Positions 7,442 to 15,855 of a stretch of 64,000 nucleotides of DNA are shown here, in pieces (the stretch's first letter is position 1; every line of letters starts with the position of its first letter). The DNA comes from Paenibacillaceae bacterium (GTDB taxonomy: Bacteria; Bacillota; Bacilli; Paenibacillales; NBRC-103111): assembly GCA_029256185.1 (NCBI GenBank), contig JAQSYI010000037.1, positions 1 to 64,000 of the forward strand, read 5' to 3'. Both the position numbers and the translations under genes were made by a program. The notes under the pieces are model-generated. The model worked only from the letters and a program-made list of their open reading frames with translations. It did no database searches and was not told where the DNA came from.

Positions 7442-8254
7442 CTAGAAGAAGCGCTTCAGATATTGGATGGCATCCTGCATTTCCTCGGGCTTCACACTTT
7501 CCAGCGTTACATGGACATGGGGCTTGTATTGCTTGAGCAGGTCGGTGAACAGGGCATAATTCAAGGTCCCCTTGCCGGTGCAGGCCTCGCGGACAGCGCC
7601 GTCCCCGTCCACGTACAGATCCTTGGAGTGGGCGAGCACGACCCGGTCGCCCAGCAGCCGGAAGGCTTCGCGCATGGCCTCGTCCTGGCGGTGGAAGTCC
7701 TTGTCCCGCAGGATGTTGCACGGGTCGATAACCGCAGCCAAATGGGTGGAATTCACCTCATCGGCCAGCCTCCGCCAGTCCTGGGCCGTGCCGATGATAT
7801 GGGAGTTGGCCGGCTCCACCGCCACAATAACTCCCCATTTTTCCGCCTCTTCAAGCAATTCCTCAACCGTGCGCCGGGTCAGCTCCCACGCTTGCTCTTC
7901 GTTGTACTTGGCCGAGACATGTCCGGTTTCCGTATCCACTACAGCAGCGCCGAAGTGGCGGGCCATGCGGATATGCTCCTTGAACCGGTCGATGCCGTAC
8001 CGGCGGGCCTCCTCATTGGGGTCCACCATGTTGATATAACAGCCCAGCACAGGGATCTTCACGCTGTGCCGGTCGAATTCCTCCGCTATGGCGTTGGCCA
8101 ATCCCGGGCTGAGCTTGCCCAGGCTGGTATCCACATCGGATATGGCCTTAGCCAATGCCAACTGTACATAACCAAACCCCTGCTCGCCCACAAGCCGCGG
8201 CAGTTCCTTGTACGAATGCTGCCCCACACAATGCGCCAATAATCCGATTTCCAT
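7442..8254 (-). CDS. Sugar phosphate isomerase/epimerase-like TIM barrel protein
   Basis: Translation from the ATG at 8254 gives 270 residues and fits GGAGGTCTCT just upstream; the longer frame from 8326 is not supported. The fold is of the xylose isomerase-like (AP endonuclease 2) type, with candidate metal-ligand segments in DTETG, VAVEPAN (Glu), VIDPCN (Asp) and LAHSKD (His and Asp). Family members isomerise or epimerise ketoses or act on inositol derivatives. The substrate is not deducible. It is single and convergent with the OsmC operon. Confidence 0.87.
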   Translation of the reverse strand: MEIGLLAHCVGQHSYKELPRLVGEQGFGYVQLALAKAISDVDTSLGKLSPGLANAIAEEFDRHSVKIPVLGCYINMVDPNEEARRYGIDRFKEHIRMARHFGAAVVDTETGHVSAKYNEEQAWELTRRTVEELLEEAEKWGVIVAVEPANSHIIGTAQDWRRLADEVNSTHLAAVIDPCNILRDKDFHRQDEAMREAFRLLGDRVVLAHSKDLYVDGDGAVREACTGKGTLNYALFTDLLKQYKPHVHVTLESVKPEEMQDAIQYLKRFF

Positions 8255-8764
8255 TAGAGACCTCCTGAGAATGCCAAGGGATATATAACCATTATCATTG
8301 TACAATGCGCGGCGGAAGGTTGCCATCGTCAGCCCGTACAGATTTATCTGGAGGCGCCGGGGTGCCGGAGCTGCTGCTGACGGACAGGTAGAACTTCCGC
8401 TGACGGACAGGTGGAACTGCCACCGACGACAGCCGGAGCCGCTGTCAACGGAGAGTTGGGATTCACGAACCAGTCCGCGTCAGCGGGATTATTCTCCCAA
8501 GGACGAATCGGACATGCTATGCAGGGAGCAGCCTTGTTTGCTTTTCATTTCCCTTATTTTCTGCATAAGCCGTCATGCATACGGGTTATAAGAACCATTT
8601 TTATGTGAAAAAAGTTTCAATTTAGTCAAAATGCTGTGAACGATTTTTGACATTAAGAGGTAATGCGTCGACCAACAGAAGTGCGGTTGTTATATTGGAA
8701 ATGAAGAAAAACTATGCAAAAGAAGGCAGACAGATAAGCTGCAAACGGATGGGGATGGAGTCCT
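8255..8764. other. 510-base gap with a short tandem repeat
   Basis: A 26-bp unit, GCTGACGGACAGGTGGAACT with small changes, is repeated about twice at 8374-8425. The right part (8590-8700) is AT-rich and probably carries the promoter of the acyltransferase gene, including TTGACA near 8647, but no matching -10 box at normal distance was found. No gene is seen. Confidence 0.5.
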
Positions 8765-9811
8765 TTGAAGAAGACCGGCACCGGTATTCCGGGCGACACA
8801 TTTTTGATTAATACCCGATTTTTGCTTATTGTTTCGGTATTTCTGGGCAACATCATCGAGCCGCTGATCGGGCAGTTTGCGGAAGTAAAAGCGCTATATT
8901 TATGGATCTTCACGTTCCACATGCCGCTGTTCGTATTTGTAACCGGCTATTTCGCCCGTTATTCTCTCACAGGAGAGCAAGGGAAGAAGACGCTTCAGCT
9001 CATCGCCTTGCAATATTTCATCTTCCAATCGCTGTATTCCATTATGGACGTGACCGTCTTCCAGGTTCCGGGCATCGAGCATTCCTTCTTCATGCCTTAT
9101 CTGCTCTGCTGGTTTCTGATGGGACATATTATCTGGCGGCTGATGCTCCTGCTCTTTAAGTTCCTGAAGCTGCAGCACCCGGTGCTGGCTGCAACCGGGC
9201 TGGCGGTGCTCATCGGCTACGGCGGATTTGACGGCGGATTTCTGAGCATTACCCGGGCATTCGTTTTTCTGCCCTTTTTCGTGATTGGCTATTCCTTCGA
9301 TTATGCCAAATTCCAGGCATTCCTCTCCGGCTACCGGAGGGTTCTTGCCGGAGCGGTGTCGGTGGCGCTGTTCGCCGTGCTGCTTATTTATGCCGGTGAC
9401 ATCCATCCCCGCTGGCTGGTGGGGGCCATGAACTACATGCAAATGGGTCATTCCGAATGGTATGCGGGCTTGTACCGTTTGGGGCTGTATGCTCTTCAGC
9501 TCGCCGCCTCCGTGGGATTGTTAGCCTTGGTGCCTCGAGGTGAATCCATCATGACCGACTGGGGCAAACGCACGTTGTATGTGTTCCTTCTCCACGGCTT
9601 TGTCGTCCGGCTCGTGGTTGTATCCGGCGTCTTCAACCGGATCAATCATCCCTTGGAGATAACGGCGCTTCTTCTGTTTGCTGTTGGGGCAACGATTCTG
9701 CTGGCCCAGCCCTTCGTCAAGAAATGGACTCATCTGGTGATAGAACCGGATACCTCATGGATGAACCGTGTCGAGAAGAAGGCCCGGGGACTGCTGGGGG
9801 GAGCCAGGTAG
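8765..9811 (+). CDS. Membrane acyltransferase (acyltransferase 3 family)
   Basis: The 348-residue protein is largely hydrophobic with about nine or ten membrane segments. The motif FTFHMPLFVFVTGYF near residue 50 carries the family His, and FLLHGF lies near the C-terminus. Family members O-acetylate cell-surface sugars or peptidoglycan-linked polymers. The start is TTG at 8765, supported by GGAG at 8756-8759; no in-frame ATG lies close by. It is a single gene followed by a strong terminator. Confidence 0.85.
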   Translation: MKKTGTGIPGDTFLINTRFLLIVSVFLGNIIEPLIGQFAEVKALYLWIFTFHMPLFVFVTGYFARYSLTGEQGKKTLQLIALQYFIFQSLYSIMDVTVFQVPGIEHSFFMPYLLCWFLMGHIIWRLMLLLFKFLKLQHPVLAATGLAVLIGYGGFDGGFLSITRAFVFLPFFVIGYSFDYAKFQAFLSGYRRVLAGAVSVALFAVLLIYAGDIHPRWLVGAMNYMQMGHSEWYAGLYRLGLYALQLAASVGLLALVPRGESIMTDWGKRTLYVFLLHGFVVRLVVVSGVFNRINHPLEITALLLFAVGATILLAQPFVKKWTHLVIEPDTSWMNRVEKKARGLLGGAR

Positions 9812-9844
9812 GGGAAGCACGCTTCTTGTTTAAATTTTGCACAG

Positions 9845-9903
9845 AAAGGCCGTGGTCGAGTTTCGGTGTCTTAGGGCACCAAAGCTCATGGACACGGCTT
9901 TTT
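9845..9903 (+). terminator. Long hairpin terminator after the acyltransferase gene
   Basis: Outer arms AAAGGCCGTG and CACGGCTTTTT enclose a second stem, GAGTTTCGGTG with CACCAAAGCTC. A five-T run ends it, followed by more Ts. Confidence 0.75.
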
Positions 9904-10024
9904 CGATTTTTCGCTGATTCTGCTGAGGACATGCAGCTTATGGCGGCTGCCTGGTAATGGATATTCACAGTGAGCTATCTTGGCAGGTGCAGGCGATCTT
10001 TTTGCGTGCAAATGAACAGTGCTC

Positions 10025-10033
10025 TGGTATAAT
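10025..10033 (+). promoter_or_regulatory. Extended -10 promoter for the esterase/oxoprolinase operon
   Basis: TGGTATAAT gives a consensus -10 box (10028-10033) with the TGn extension. No clear -35 is visible, which extended -10 promoters tolerate. The start codon at 10064 is about 30 bases on. Confidence 0.6.
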
Positions 10034-10063
10034 GGGGAAAAACGAATTTTGGAGGAATTTGTT

Positions 10064-10873
10064 ATGCGGATCGAATTGTGGCCAGAAGGTGCGCCGTATG
10101 CCCACGGCAATGATAAAGAGGGTCTTCCGGCGATTACCCCGTATCTTGCCGAAGGGGCGGAGGGACCGGTTCCCGCTGTAGTGGTGCTGCCGGGGGGAGG
10201 GTACCATACCCGTGCTCCCCATGAAGGCGAGCCTATCGCCAAATGGTTGAATACGTTGGGAATCAGCGCCTTTGTGCTGGACTACCGGGTTGCGCCGTAC
10301 AAGCATCCGGTGCCCCTGAACGATGCCCAACGGGCCCTGAGGCATGTACGCTCCCAGGCAGAGGCTTGGAAGGTGGACCCTTCCCGGCTGGGGATACTGG
10401 GTTTTTCGGCGGGAGGCCATCTTGCGTCTACAGCCGGAACCCATTACGACAGGGGAGACAGCGCTTCCGCGGACCCGGTGGAGCGGTTTAGCTGCCGTCC
10501 CGATTTTATGGTGCTGTGTTATCCCGTCATCAGTCTGGGGGAATTCAGGCACGACGGCTCCCGGGTGAATCTTGTGGGTGAGGACGCGACGGAGGAGCTT
10601 GTACGGCTGCTGTCCAATGAGCTTCAGGTTACGGAGGATACCCCGCCTTCCTTCATCTGGCATACCTCGGACGACCCTGCTGTTCCGGTAGAGAACGCGC
10701 TGATGTTCGCCAGTGCGCTCAGCCGCAATAAGGTGCAATTCGAGCTTCATTCCTACATGACGGGACGTCACGGACTTGGGCTGGCTGCAGACCACCCCGA
10801 GGCTCAGACATGGCCTGATCTGTGCGCACGCTGGCTGAAGCGGCTGGGTCTGGTCCCCGCTTCTCATGAATGA
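10064..10873 (+). CDS. Alpha/beta hydrolase, acetylesterase/BD-FAE-type
   Basis: 269 residues from the ATG at 10064, which follows GGAGG; the frame open from 10019 would run through the promoter. The oxyanion motif PGGGYH, nucleophile elbow GFSAGG (Ser about 123), acid in TSDDPAVP and His in GRHGLG form a standard triad. Relatives are acetyl-xylan or feruloyl esterase-like intracellular enzymes (Aes/BD-FAE). No signal peptide is seen, so it acts inside the cell. Its stop overlaps the start of the next gene, so the two are co-translated, although a metabolic link to 5-oxoproline is not obvious. Confidence 0.88.
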   Translation: MRIELWPEGAPYAHGNDKEGLPAITPYLAEGAEGPVPAVVVLPGGGYHTRAPHEGEPIAKWLNTLGISAFVLDYRVAPYKHPVPLNDAQRALRHVRSQAEAWKVDPSRLGILGFSAGGHLASTAGTHYDRGDSASADPVERFSCRPDFMVLCYPVISLGEFRHDGSRVNLVGEDATEELVRLLSNELQVTEDTPPSFIWHTSDDPAVPVENALMFASALSRNKVQFELHSYMTGRHGLGLAADHPEAQTWPDLCARWLKRLGLVPASHE

Positions 10874-12902
10874 GAAGGCAGGCAAGGAGCCGGAAGCGGA
10901 GTTCAGTCCTCTTGGCGACACGGGAGTGATCGTCCGCTATGCGGGCTCCGGTGAGCCTGGGGATTATCCGGGGCGAATGGAGCAATTTGCCCGGGCAGTC
11001 CAAGCATCCCCGTTTCCCGGTTTGGTGGAGGTTGCCTCCGGTGAGGAACGGGCCGCTGTATTCTATGATGTTCATGAGTTATACAGGGGATTGGACAAGC
11101 TGGAGCGGATGTTTCCAATTCTGTCCGCGGCCGCAGCCGCAGCGGGCTCTGAGCCGCAAAGTCTGCAGGAAGCGGTCTGCCTGGTGCTTCAGCAGATCTG
11201 GCTCGGCTCGGACTCCGGCTTAAGCGCAGAGGTGCGGCTGGTGGAAATCCCCGTTGTTTACGGCGGAAAGGCTGGTCCCGATCTGGAAGAAGCCGCAGCG
11301 CTTGCCGGAGTGAGCGCGGAGGAACTGGTACAGCTTCACAGCGGTGGGGAATACAGGGTGCGGATGATCGGATTCGTACCCGGTTTCCCGTATTTGGCCG
11401 GACTCCCCCAGCAGTTGGTTATTCCGCGACTTGATACCCCACGGGTATCGGTTCCATCAGGCTCAGTTGCTTTGGGTGGAGGAATGACGGGCATTTATCC
11501 GCTGGAGGTGCCCGGAGGCTGGAGGGTGATCGGAAGAACGCCCCTGGCTCTCTTCAGGCCCGGCGAAGCGGAGCCCTGCCTGCTCCGGATAAGCGACCGG
11601 GTCAGATTCGTTCCGGTGAAGGAGAAGGATGCGGGCAGGTCCGTAACAGCGAGGGACAGAGATGTAGGCGAAGCGGGCAGGTCCGTATCAACCAGGGACA
11701 GAGGAGCAGGGGAGAAAAGCGGATCCGAATCAGCGATGGACAGAGATATAGGTGAAGCGGGCAGGTCCGTACCCTTGAAGGGCGGTAATGCTGACGAAAC
11801 GGCGTCCTGTGCCTCTGCTGCAGACAGCGCGGGGAAAAGCGCCGTTTCTATACACGCTGTGGAGGCTCCCGGGGTCAGGGTGCTGGCGCCGGGGCTGGCG
11901 TCGGCTGTCCAGGATCTGGGGCGGCTGGGCTGGCGCGCCTCCGGTGTGCCGGTGGGCGGCGCGGCCGACCCGCTGGCGCTGCGCTTGGCCAATCTGCTGG
12001 TGGGCAACTCCGAAGATGCGGCGGCGCTTGAGTTGACTCTCTTGGGACCGACTCTGGAGTTTACCGCAGAGTCGGTGGTTGCGCTGTGCGGCGCGCCCTT
12101 CGAGGCGTGGCTGGACGGAGCGGCGCTTGAGCCGCTCCGTCCCTATTACGCCCCGAAGGGCGCGGTGCTTGCGGTGCGGCGGGCGGTCCGCGGCTGCCGC
12201 GGGGTGTTGGCCATAGCGGGCGGCGTGGCGGTGCCCGCTGTGTTGGGCAGCCGCAGCACATATGTGCGCGGGCGGCTTGGGGGGGCAGCAGGCCGGCCGC
12301 TGGCGGCGGACGACCTGCTGCCCTTGGGGCCGCTCCCGCCGCAGGCTGAGCGGCTGCTCTCGCTGCTGCGCAGCAGGAGCGGCGGAGCGGGGCCTGCCCG
12401 CGGCCCGTTCGCCGCAGCGGCGGCGCTGTGCCCCCCGCTGCCGGAAGCCGCCGCCGGAGCACAGCCCGCTGTGCTCCGCGCCGTACCGGGCCGCGAAGCG
12501 CCTGGCTTCGCCCCCGCTGCGGCCGCCCGCTTCTGGAGCGAACCGTACACGGTTCGCCCCGAAGCGGACCGCATGGGCGCCCGGCTCTCCGGCCCGCCGC
12601 TGCCTGCAGCCCCGGACACCGCCTCCATTCCATCGGAGGCGGTGGTCCCCGGCACGGTCCAGGTGCCGCCGGACGGGCAGCCAATTGTGCTGCTTCCTGA
12701 TTGCGGCACCACCGGCGGCTACCCGCGCATCGCCCATGTAGCGGCGGTGGATCTGCCGCTGCTGGGGCAGCTTGGGCCAGGCGCCCGACTCCGCTTCCGG
12801 GAGATCGGCGTGGCCGAGGCCGAGCGGCTGTTTCTGGAGCGGGAGACGGCCCTTGCCCGTTTCCGGGCAGCTCTGCGGCAATGGCTGGGCTCACCGGATT
12901 AA
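10866..12902 (+). CDS. Fused 5-oxoprolinase subunits B and C (PxpB-PxpC, KipI-KipA)
   Basis: The 678 residues contain an N-terminal PxpB/KipI domain (about 1-245, with IGFVPGFPYLAGLP and IYPLEVPGGWRVIGRTP) and a C-terminal PxpC/KipA domain (about 330-678, with SAVQDLGRLGWRASGVP and LRLANLLVGN). Between them lies a linker (about 250-325) made of an imperfect repeat like AGRSVxxRDRDxGE. With PxpA the pair cleaves 5-oxoproline to glutamate using ATP. The subunits are separate proteins in Bacillus. The start overlaps the esterase stop and has a weak ribosome binding site. The second half has very high GC. Confidence 0.92.
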   Translation: MNEKAGKEPEAEFSPLGDTGVIVRYAGSGEPGDYPGRMEQFARAVQASPFPGLVEVASGEERAAVFYDVHELYRGLDKLERMFPILSAAAAAAGSEPQSLQEAVCLVLQQIWLGSDSGLSAEVRLVEIPVVYGGKAGPDLEEAAALAGVSAEELVQLHSGGEYRVRMIGFVPGFPYLAGLPQQLVIPRLDTPRVSVPSGSVALGGGMTGIYPLEVPGGWRVIGRTPLALFRPGEAEPCLLRISDRVRFVPVKEKDAGRSVTARDRDVGEAGRSVSTRDRGAGEKSGSESAMDRDIGEAGRSVPLKGGNADETASCASAADSAGKSAVSIHAVEAPGVRVLAPGLASAVQDLGRLGWRASGVPVGGAADPLALRLANLLVGNSEDAAALELTLLGPTLEFTAESVVALCGAPFEAWLDGAALEPLRPYYAPKGAVLAVRRAVRGCRGVLAIAGGVAVPAVLGSRSTYVRGRLGGAAGRPLAADDLLPLGPLPPQAERLLSLLRSRSGGAGPARGPFAAAAALCPPLPEAAAGAQPAVLRAVPGREAPGFAPAAAARFWSEPYTVRPEADRMGARLSGPPLPAAPDTASIPSEAVVPGTVQVPPDGQPIVLLPDCGTTGGYPRIAHVAAVDLPLLGQLGPGARLRFREIGVAEAERLFLERETALARFRAALRQWLGSPD

Positions 12903-13049
12903 GAGGAGCTTGGAGCTGTTTTACCGGGTGTATCCGCATTGCCATCAGTATTTTCTCGTACACACCTTGGCATTGATATTACGGCAGCAGGCATAGCGGC
13001 AATTAAACAGGGATGTTTCCTAACGGTTAGGGTTAAGGAGGACTTACGC

Positions 13050-13823
13050 GTGAATGCTTATGCGGCCAAAGGGCGAATCGATATGAACTGTGACTTGGGA
13101 GAAGGATACGGCGCTTATACAATCGGCCGGGATTCGGAGCTCCTGCCTTATGTAACCTCGGCCAACATTGCCTGCGGCTTCCACGCCGGAGATTCGGCGG
13201 TGATGAGACACACCGTCAGGCTTTGTCTGGAGCAAGAGGTTCAGATAGGCGCTCACCCCGGCCTGCCTGATCTTCAGGGCTTCGGCCGACGAGAGCTTGC
13301 GATTACTCCGGATGAGGCTTATGAGCTGACCCTTTACCAGATCGGAGCGCTTCACGCTTTTCTCCGCGCTGAAGGGGAGCGGCTTCACCATGTGAAGCCT
13401 CATGGTGCGCTTTACAATATGGCTGCGCGGGAGACGAAGCTGGCGCGGGCCATCGCGGCGGCCGTGCACCGCTTCGATCCCTCTCTCAAGCTGTACGGTC
13501 TTTCGGGAAGCGAGTTGATCAAGGCGGGGCAGCACTTCGGCCTTGAAACGGTGTCCGAGGTGTTCGCCGACCGCCATTACCGTTCCGACGGCTCTCTTGC
13601 TCCCCGGTCGGAGGAGGGGGCAGTCATTGCAAGCGAGGCGGTGGCGGTGGCACAGGTGCTGCAGATGGTATCCACAGGCACCGTAACCACCAAGGACAGC
13701 TCCATCATAATGCTTGAGGCAGAGACGGTGTGCATCCATGGGGACAGCCCTCATGCCGCAACACTGGCAGCGGCTCTCCGCAGCGCTTTGGAGGCAGCAA
13801 GGATCCGGGTCTCGGCTCCTTGA
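13050..13823 (+). CDS. pxpA: 5-oxoprolinase subunit A (PxpA, LamB/YcsF family)
   Basis: 257 residues from the GTG at 13050, which follows AAGGAGG at 13034-13040; the frame open from 12939 would add 37 residues unlike the family. Family motifs [38 protein letters not shown] and VKPHGALYN are present. It forms the 5-oxoprolinase complex with the fused PxpBC upstream. The 147-base gap to PxpBC has no terminator, so they are probably one transcript. No transporter gene, common in such operons, is present. Confidence 0.93.
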   Translation: MNAYAAKGRIDMNCDLGEGYGAYTIGRDSELLPYVTSANIACGFHAGDSAVMRHTVRLCLEQEVQIGAHPGLPDLQGFGRRELAITPDEAYELTLYQIGALHAFLRAEGERLHHVKPHGALYNMAARETKLARAIAAAVHRFDPSLKLYGLSGSELIKAGQHFGLETVSEVFADRHYRSDGSLAPRSEEGAVIASEAVAVAQVLQMVSTGTVTTKDSSIIMLEAETVCIHGDSPHAATLAAALRSALEAARIRVSAP

Positions 13824-13898
13824 CGGAGTAAGCAGGCGTGCAGCGTCCGCCCCGCATTGGTTGGCGCAGCCACTGCGCCCATGCTTGGGATTGTTCAA

Positions 13899-14010
13899 TG
13901 CTTATGGCACTTCTCCCATGGCGGGGAGAACCAGATGCTTATGGCACTTCTCCCATGGCAGGGGAAACAGATGCTTATGGCACTTCTTGCCCCATAGCAG
14001 GGGAACCAAA
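13899..14010. repeat. 36-39 bp tandem repeat, three units
   Basis: Three units start with ATGCTTATGGCACTTCT and continue with CCCATGGC or CCCATAGC and a GGGGA run. CCCATGG is itself palindromic. The array lies about 75 bases after the pxpA stop. Small frames across it are artefacts. Confidence 0.8.
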
Positions 14011-14307
14011 GGCTGTGCACAGCCTCTGCACCAATGCCCGGCAGCCGCTCAAAGCGTCTGTCCGGCCCTGCGTTGTCCTGCCCCGGCCGCTTGCCCTCCT
14101 TATAGGTGCGGCGTAAAACCCCTTGCTTCAGCCATGGGGAGTCATCGCGGAAAGAATGCTTATACCGATTCCTTCCCTTGAACATGGATGCGAAAGTATG
14201 GCTTAATGAAGGAGCCGGCGAATCCTAGCGAAAGGAGCGTGATCAAGATATGATTACTTTCCACGAGGTGATTTCCGCCTAATCCGCGGAAGTCAGACGT
14301 AGAAAGG

Positions 14308-14334
14308 AAGAGGGGACCCGAAAGGTCCCCTCTT
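14308..14334. terminator. Strong 11-bp hairpin, possible terminator
   Basis: AAGAGGGGACC and GGTCCCCTCTT are perfect arms around CGAAA. The T-run after it is weak (CTTAA). In the reverse direction it reads into CTTTC. It is about 480 bases after pxpA with no clear gene just before it. A 10-codon frame at 14250 (MITFHEVISA) is too short and poorly spaced from its AAGGAG to call. Confidence 0.5.
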
Positions 14335-14340
14335 CTTAAC

Positions 14341-14425
14341 AAATCAGACTTTCATGCCGCTGTGCGGCACCACTGATGAATGAAATGGCAGGATTCTGTT
14401 ATTTTAGGGCAGAAAAGTAAATAAT
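14341..14425. repeat. Dispersed post-terminator element, copy 1
   Basis: CAGACTTTCATGCCGC, then CGGCACCACTGATG, ATGAAATG, CTGTTATTTT and AGGGCAGAAA. The same order of blocks occurs at 15856-15935. Both copies lie just after a hairpin that ends in CTTCTTAA or TTCTTAA. Confidence 0.75.
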
Positions 14426-14635
14426 TGCAAGGAAGGGAAGCTTTTCTTAAAGTCTCAGTAAGTATCAAAGGGGAAGCGGCCCGACTTCTTGACTAATGCG
14501 TCAGCGTCAAAAAGATGCCGTCCGGCGTTTTGCCTTGAGCGGCAGTCCCTTCTCATGGAAATCCCTGTGCTTTCGGTTTACTCGTGAACTCCACACTCCG
14601 GGCTTTCATTTACAGTCTATAATCGAGACCATATA

Positions 14636-14900
14636 GCGGAAAAAATTTCCGCTATCAGAAGATTTTTCGAGAATCTCCGAAATTTAACGGAAAAAATTTC
14701 CGTTAACTCCCTCAAAACCAGGTGAATATGCCTGTTTCGGGGAGTTCAGGAGGAGATAACGGAAAAAATTTCCGCTAAACGAACGAGTTAAGGAAGAATC
14801 CGCATGATAACGGAAAAAATTTCCGTTAACTCCCTCAAAACCAGGTGAACATGCCTGTTTCGGGGAGTTCAGGAGGAGATAACGGAAAAAATTTCTGCTA
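14636..14900. repeat. Cluster of AACGGAAAAAATTTCCGTT palindromes with a 123-bp direct repeat
   Basis: Five palindromes of the form GCGGAAAAAATTTCCGC or AACGGAAAAAATTTCCGTT start near 14637, 14686, 14758, 14809 and 14881. Two of the intervals are copies of each other: 14685-14777 and 14808-14900 are nearly identical and offset by 123 bases. A related half site occurs near 16449. No gene is seen in this stretch. Confidence 0.85.
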
Positions 14901-15163
14901 TCTATCACGAGGTCGGTTCGATAATGGCCGAGAGCAAACGAAAAAGTCTCCATTGGCAGGAAGCAGGGCGGGGCCGCTATCAGAAAAAAACGCTGCTCCT
15001 ATGGAATCGCAATAGGGACCTTGGCGCTGTTCTTTCAAGGCTTTATTGCCAATTTCTCATGAAATTGCGGGACAATCGCACGCCTGCTCGGAATTTTACG
15101 GTTCTCCGCTGCTGTGTCCGGCTTCACCGGCTCCAACAGCTGGAATTTTTAAGAAATCAGGGC

Positions 15164-15193
15164 TTGAAGTACATACCAGCAGTATTATATAAT
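15164..15193 (+). promoter_or_regulatory. Sigma-A promoter of the CD3324-family operon
   Basis: TTGAAG (15164-15169), an 18-base spacer, and a consensus TATAAT (15188-15193). It precedes the leader peptide at 15253 and the terminator at 15358. Confidence 0.65.
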
Positions 15194-15252
15194 GGTAACG
15201 ATCATACGCATTCCATGCGTGCGGTACATAAAATGAGAGGAGAGTGGCGAAG

Positions 15253-15303
15253 ATGATTAACGGTTTTGTGCGCACAATGAAGCAAGAGGTGTCTGTCAAC
15301 TGA
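15253..15303 (+). CDS. Putative 16-residue leader peptide
   Basis: MINGFVRTMKQEVSVN, with GAGAGGAGAG seven or more bases upstream. It lies between a good promoter and an intrinsic terminator, the usual place for a leader peptide. No amino acid is strongly over-represented, so classical amino-acid attenuation is not obvious. Coding is inferred from position and ribosome binding site only. Confidence 0.45.
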   Translation: MINGFVRTMKQEVSVN

Positions 15304-15317
15304 ATAGCTTGGCATCT

Positions 15318-15383
15318 ATAACCATCCCCCTGACAGGATATAGGACTGCAGCTCAGGCACGATGTGGTTATCGTGTTTTTTTT
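15318..15383 (+). promoter_or_regulatory. Putative attenuator: antiterminator and terminator pair
   Basis: CACGAT (15358-15363) and ATCGTG (15370-15375) around GTGGTT form a stem followed by eight Ts (15376-15383), a typical intrinsic terminator. Upstream ATAACCA (15318-15324) can pair with TGGTTAT (15365-15371), which would break that stem. The terminator lies before the structural genes, so readthrough must be controlled or partial. It does not match a riboswitch class that I recognise. Confidence 0.55.
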
Positions 15384-15437
15384 ATTGCCTTTTTTCGAAA
15401 AAATTACAAAATAAACCAAACTAAGGAGGTGTGTCAA

Positions 15438-15569
15438 ATGATAAAGCAGCTTGTGGCAGTATCGAAGCAAGGCGCCCGGCGTAACACCCGCTCAATCATT
15501 GAAATGACAATTAACCAGGAGGTATTATCAGATGAGTTACAAAAACGGAAGGGACGTTCTTCCCCCTAG
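15438..15569 (+). CDS. Small 43-residue hypothetical protein
   Basis: MIKQLVAVSKQGARRNTRSI is followed by a charged C-terminal part. The ATG has an excellent ribosome binding site (AAGGAGG, 15423-15429). The 3' end overlaps the CD3324-family gene by 38 bases in another frame, so it may serve for translational coupling. No family is recognised. It could alternatively be a leader peptide. Confidence 0.5.
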   Translation: MIKQLVAVSKQGARRNTRSIIEMTINQEVLSDELQKRKGRSSP

Positions 15570-15822
15570 CTTACTTAAACAATTGCAAGACTATATACAA
15601 GGCGAGATCATCTACATCCCCAAAAAGGAACAGAAGCGGGCCGGTTGGGGCGAGAACAACGGCACGCGGGTCATTATCGAGCAGCGCAACAAGGAGATCT
15701 ACGGCCTCTACAAGAGCGGCTCCACCATCTTCGAGCTGATCCAGATCTATCACCTGTCGGAGGACAGCATCCGCAAAATCATTGTGAAAACCAGGGACCT
15801 GGTCCTAAATGGTGCCCACTAG
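15532..15822 (+). CDS. CD3324-family small helix-turn-helix protein
   Basis: The 96-residue protein begins MSYKNGRDVLPPSLLKQLQ and contains GEIIYIPKKEQKRAGWGE, the hallmark of the CD3324 family common in Paenibacillus and Clostridium. The C-terminal half (about 50-90, LYKSGSTIFELIQIYHLSED) looks like a helix-turn-helix of the Mor/resolvase type, suggesting DNA binding. The ATG follows CCAGGAGG. Targets are unknown. It is the last gene of a short operon behind the attenuator. Confidence 0.85.
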   Translation: MSYKNGRDVLPPSLLKQLQDYIQGEIIYIPKKEQKRAGWGENNGTRVIIEQRNKEIYGLYKSGSTIFELIQIYHLSEDSIRKIIVKTRDLVLNGAH

Positions 15823-15849
15823 AGCAGAGACTTCGGTCTCTGCTCTTTT
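15821..15849 (+). terminator. Terminator after the CD3324-family gene
   Basis: AGAGCAGAGAC and GTCTCTGCTCT are perfect 11-bp arms around TTCG, followed by TTTCTT. It starts at the stop codon. Confidence 0.85.
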
Positions 15850-15855
15850 CTTAAA

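Noticed and set aside
11730-12881. Long minus-strand and third-frame readings over the PxpC region
   Set aside because: They result from very high GC, which removes stop codons; compositions are Arg/Ala/Pro/Gly-rich without domains.
14250-14282. Ten-codon frame MITFHEVISA as a leader or holin-like toxin remnant
   Set aside because: Too short, its AAGGAG is poorly spaced and no membrane segment is encoded.
14684-14953. 89-codon minus-strand frame with GNFFRY repeats
   Set aside because: It is only the translation of the palindromic repeat cluster and duplication; no ribosome binding site fits.
15304-15437. Known riboswitch class before the CD3324-family gene
   Set aside because: Core sequences of fluoride, ZTP, preQ1, cyclic di-GMP and SAM riboswitches were not recognised; it is only described as an attenuator.
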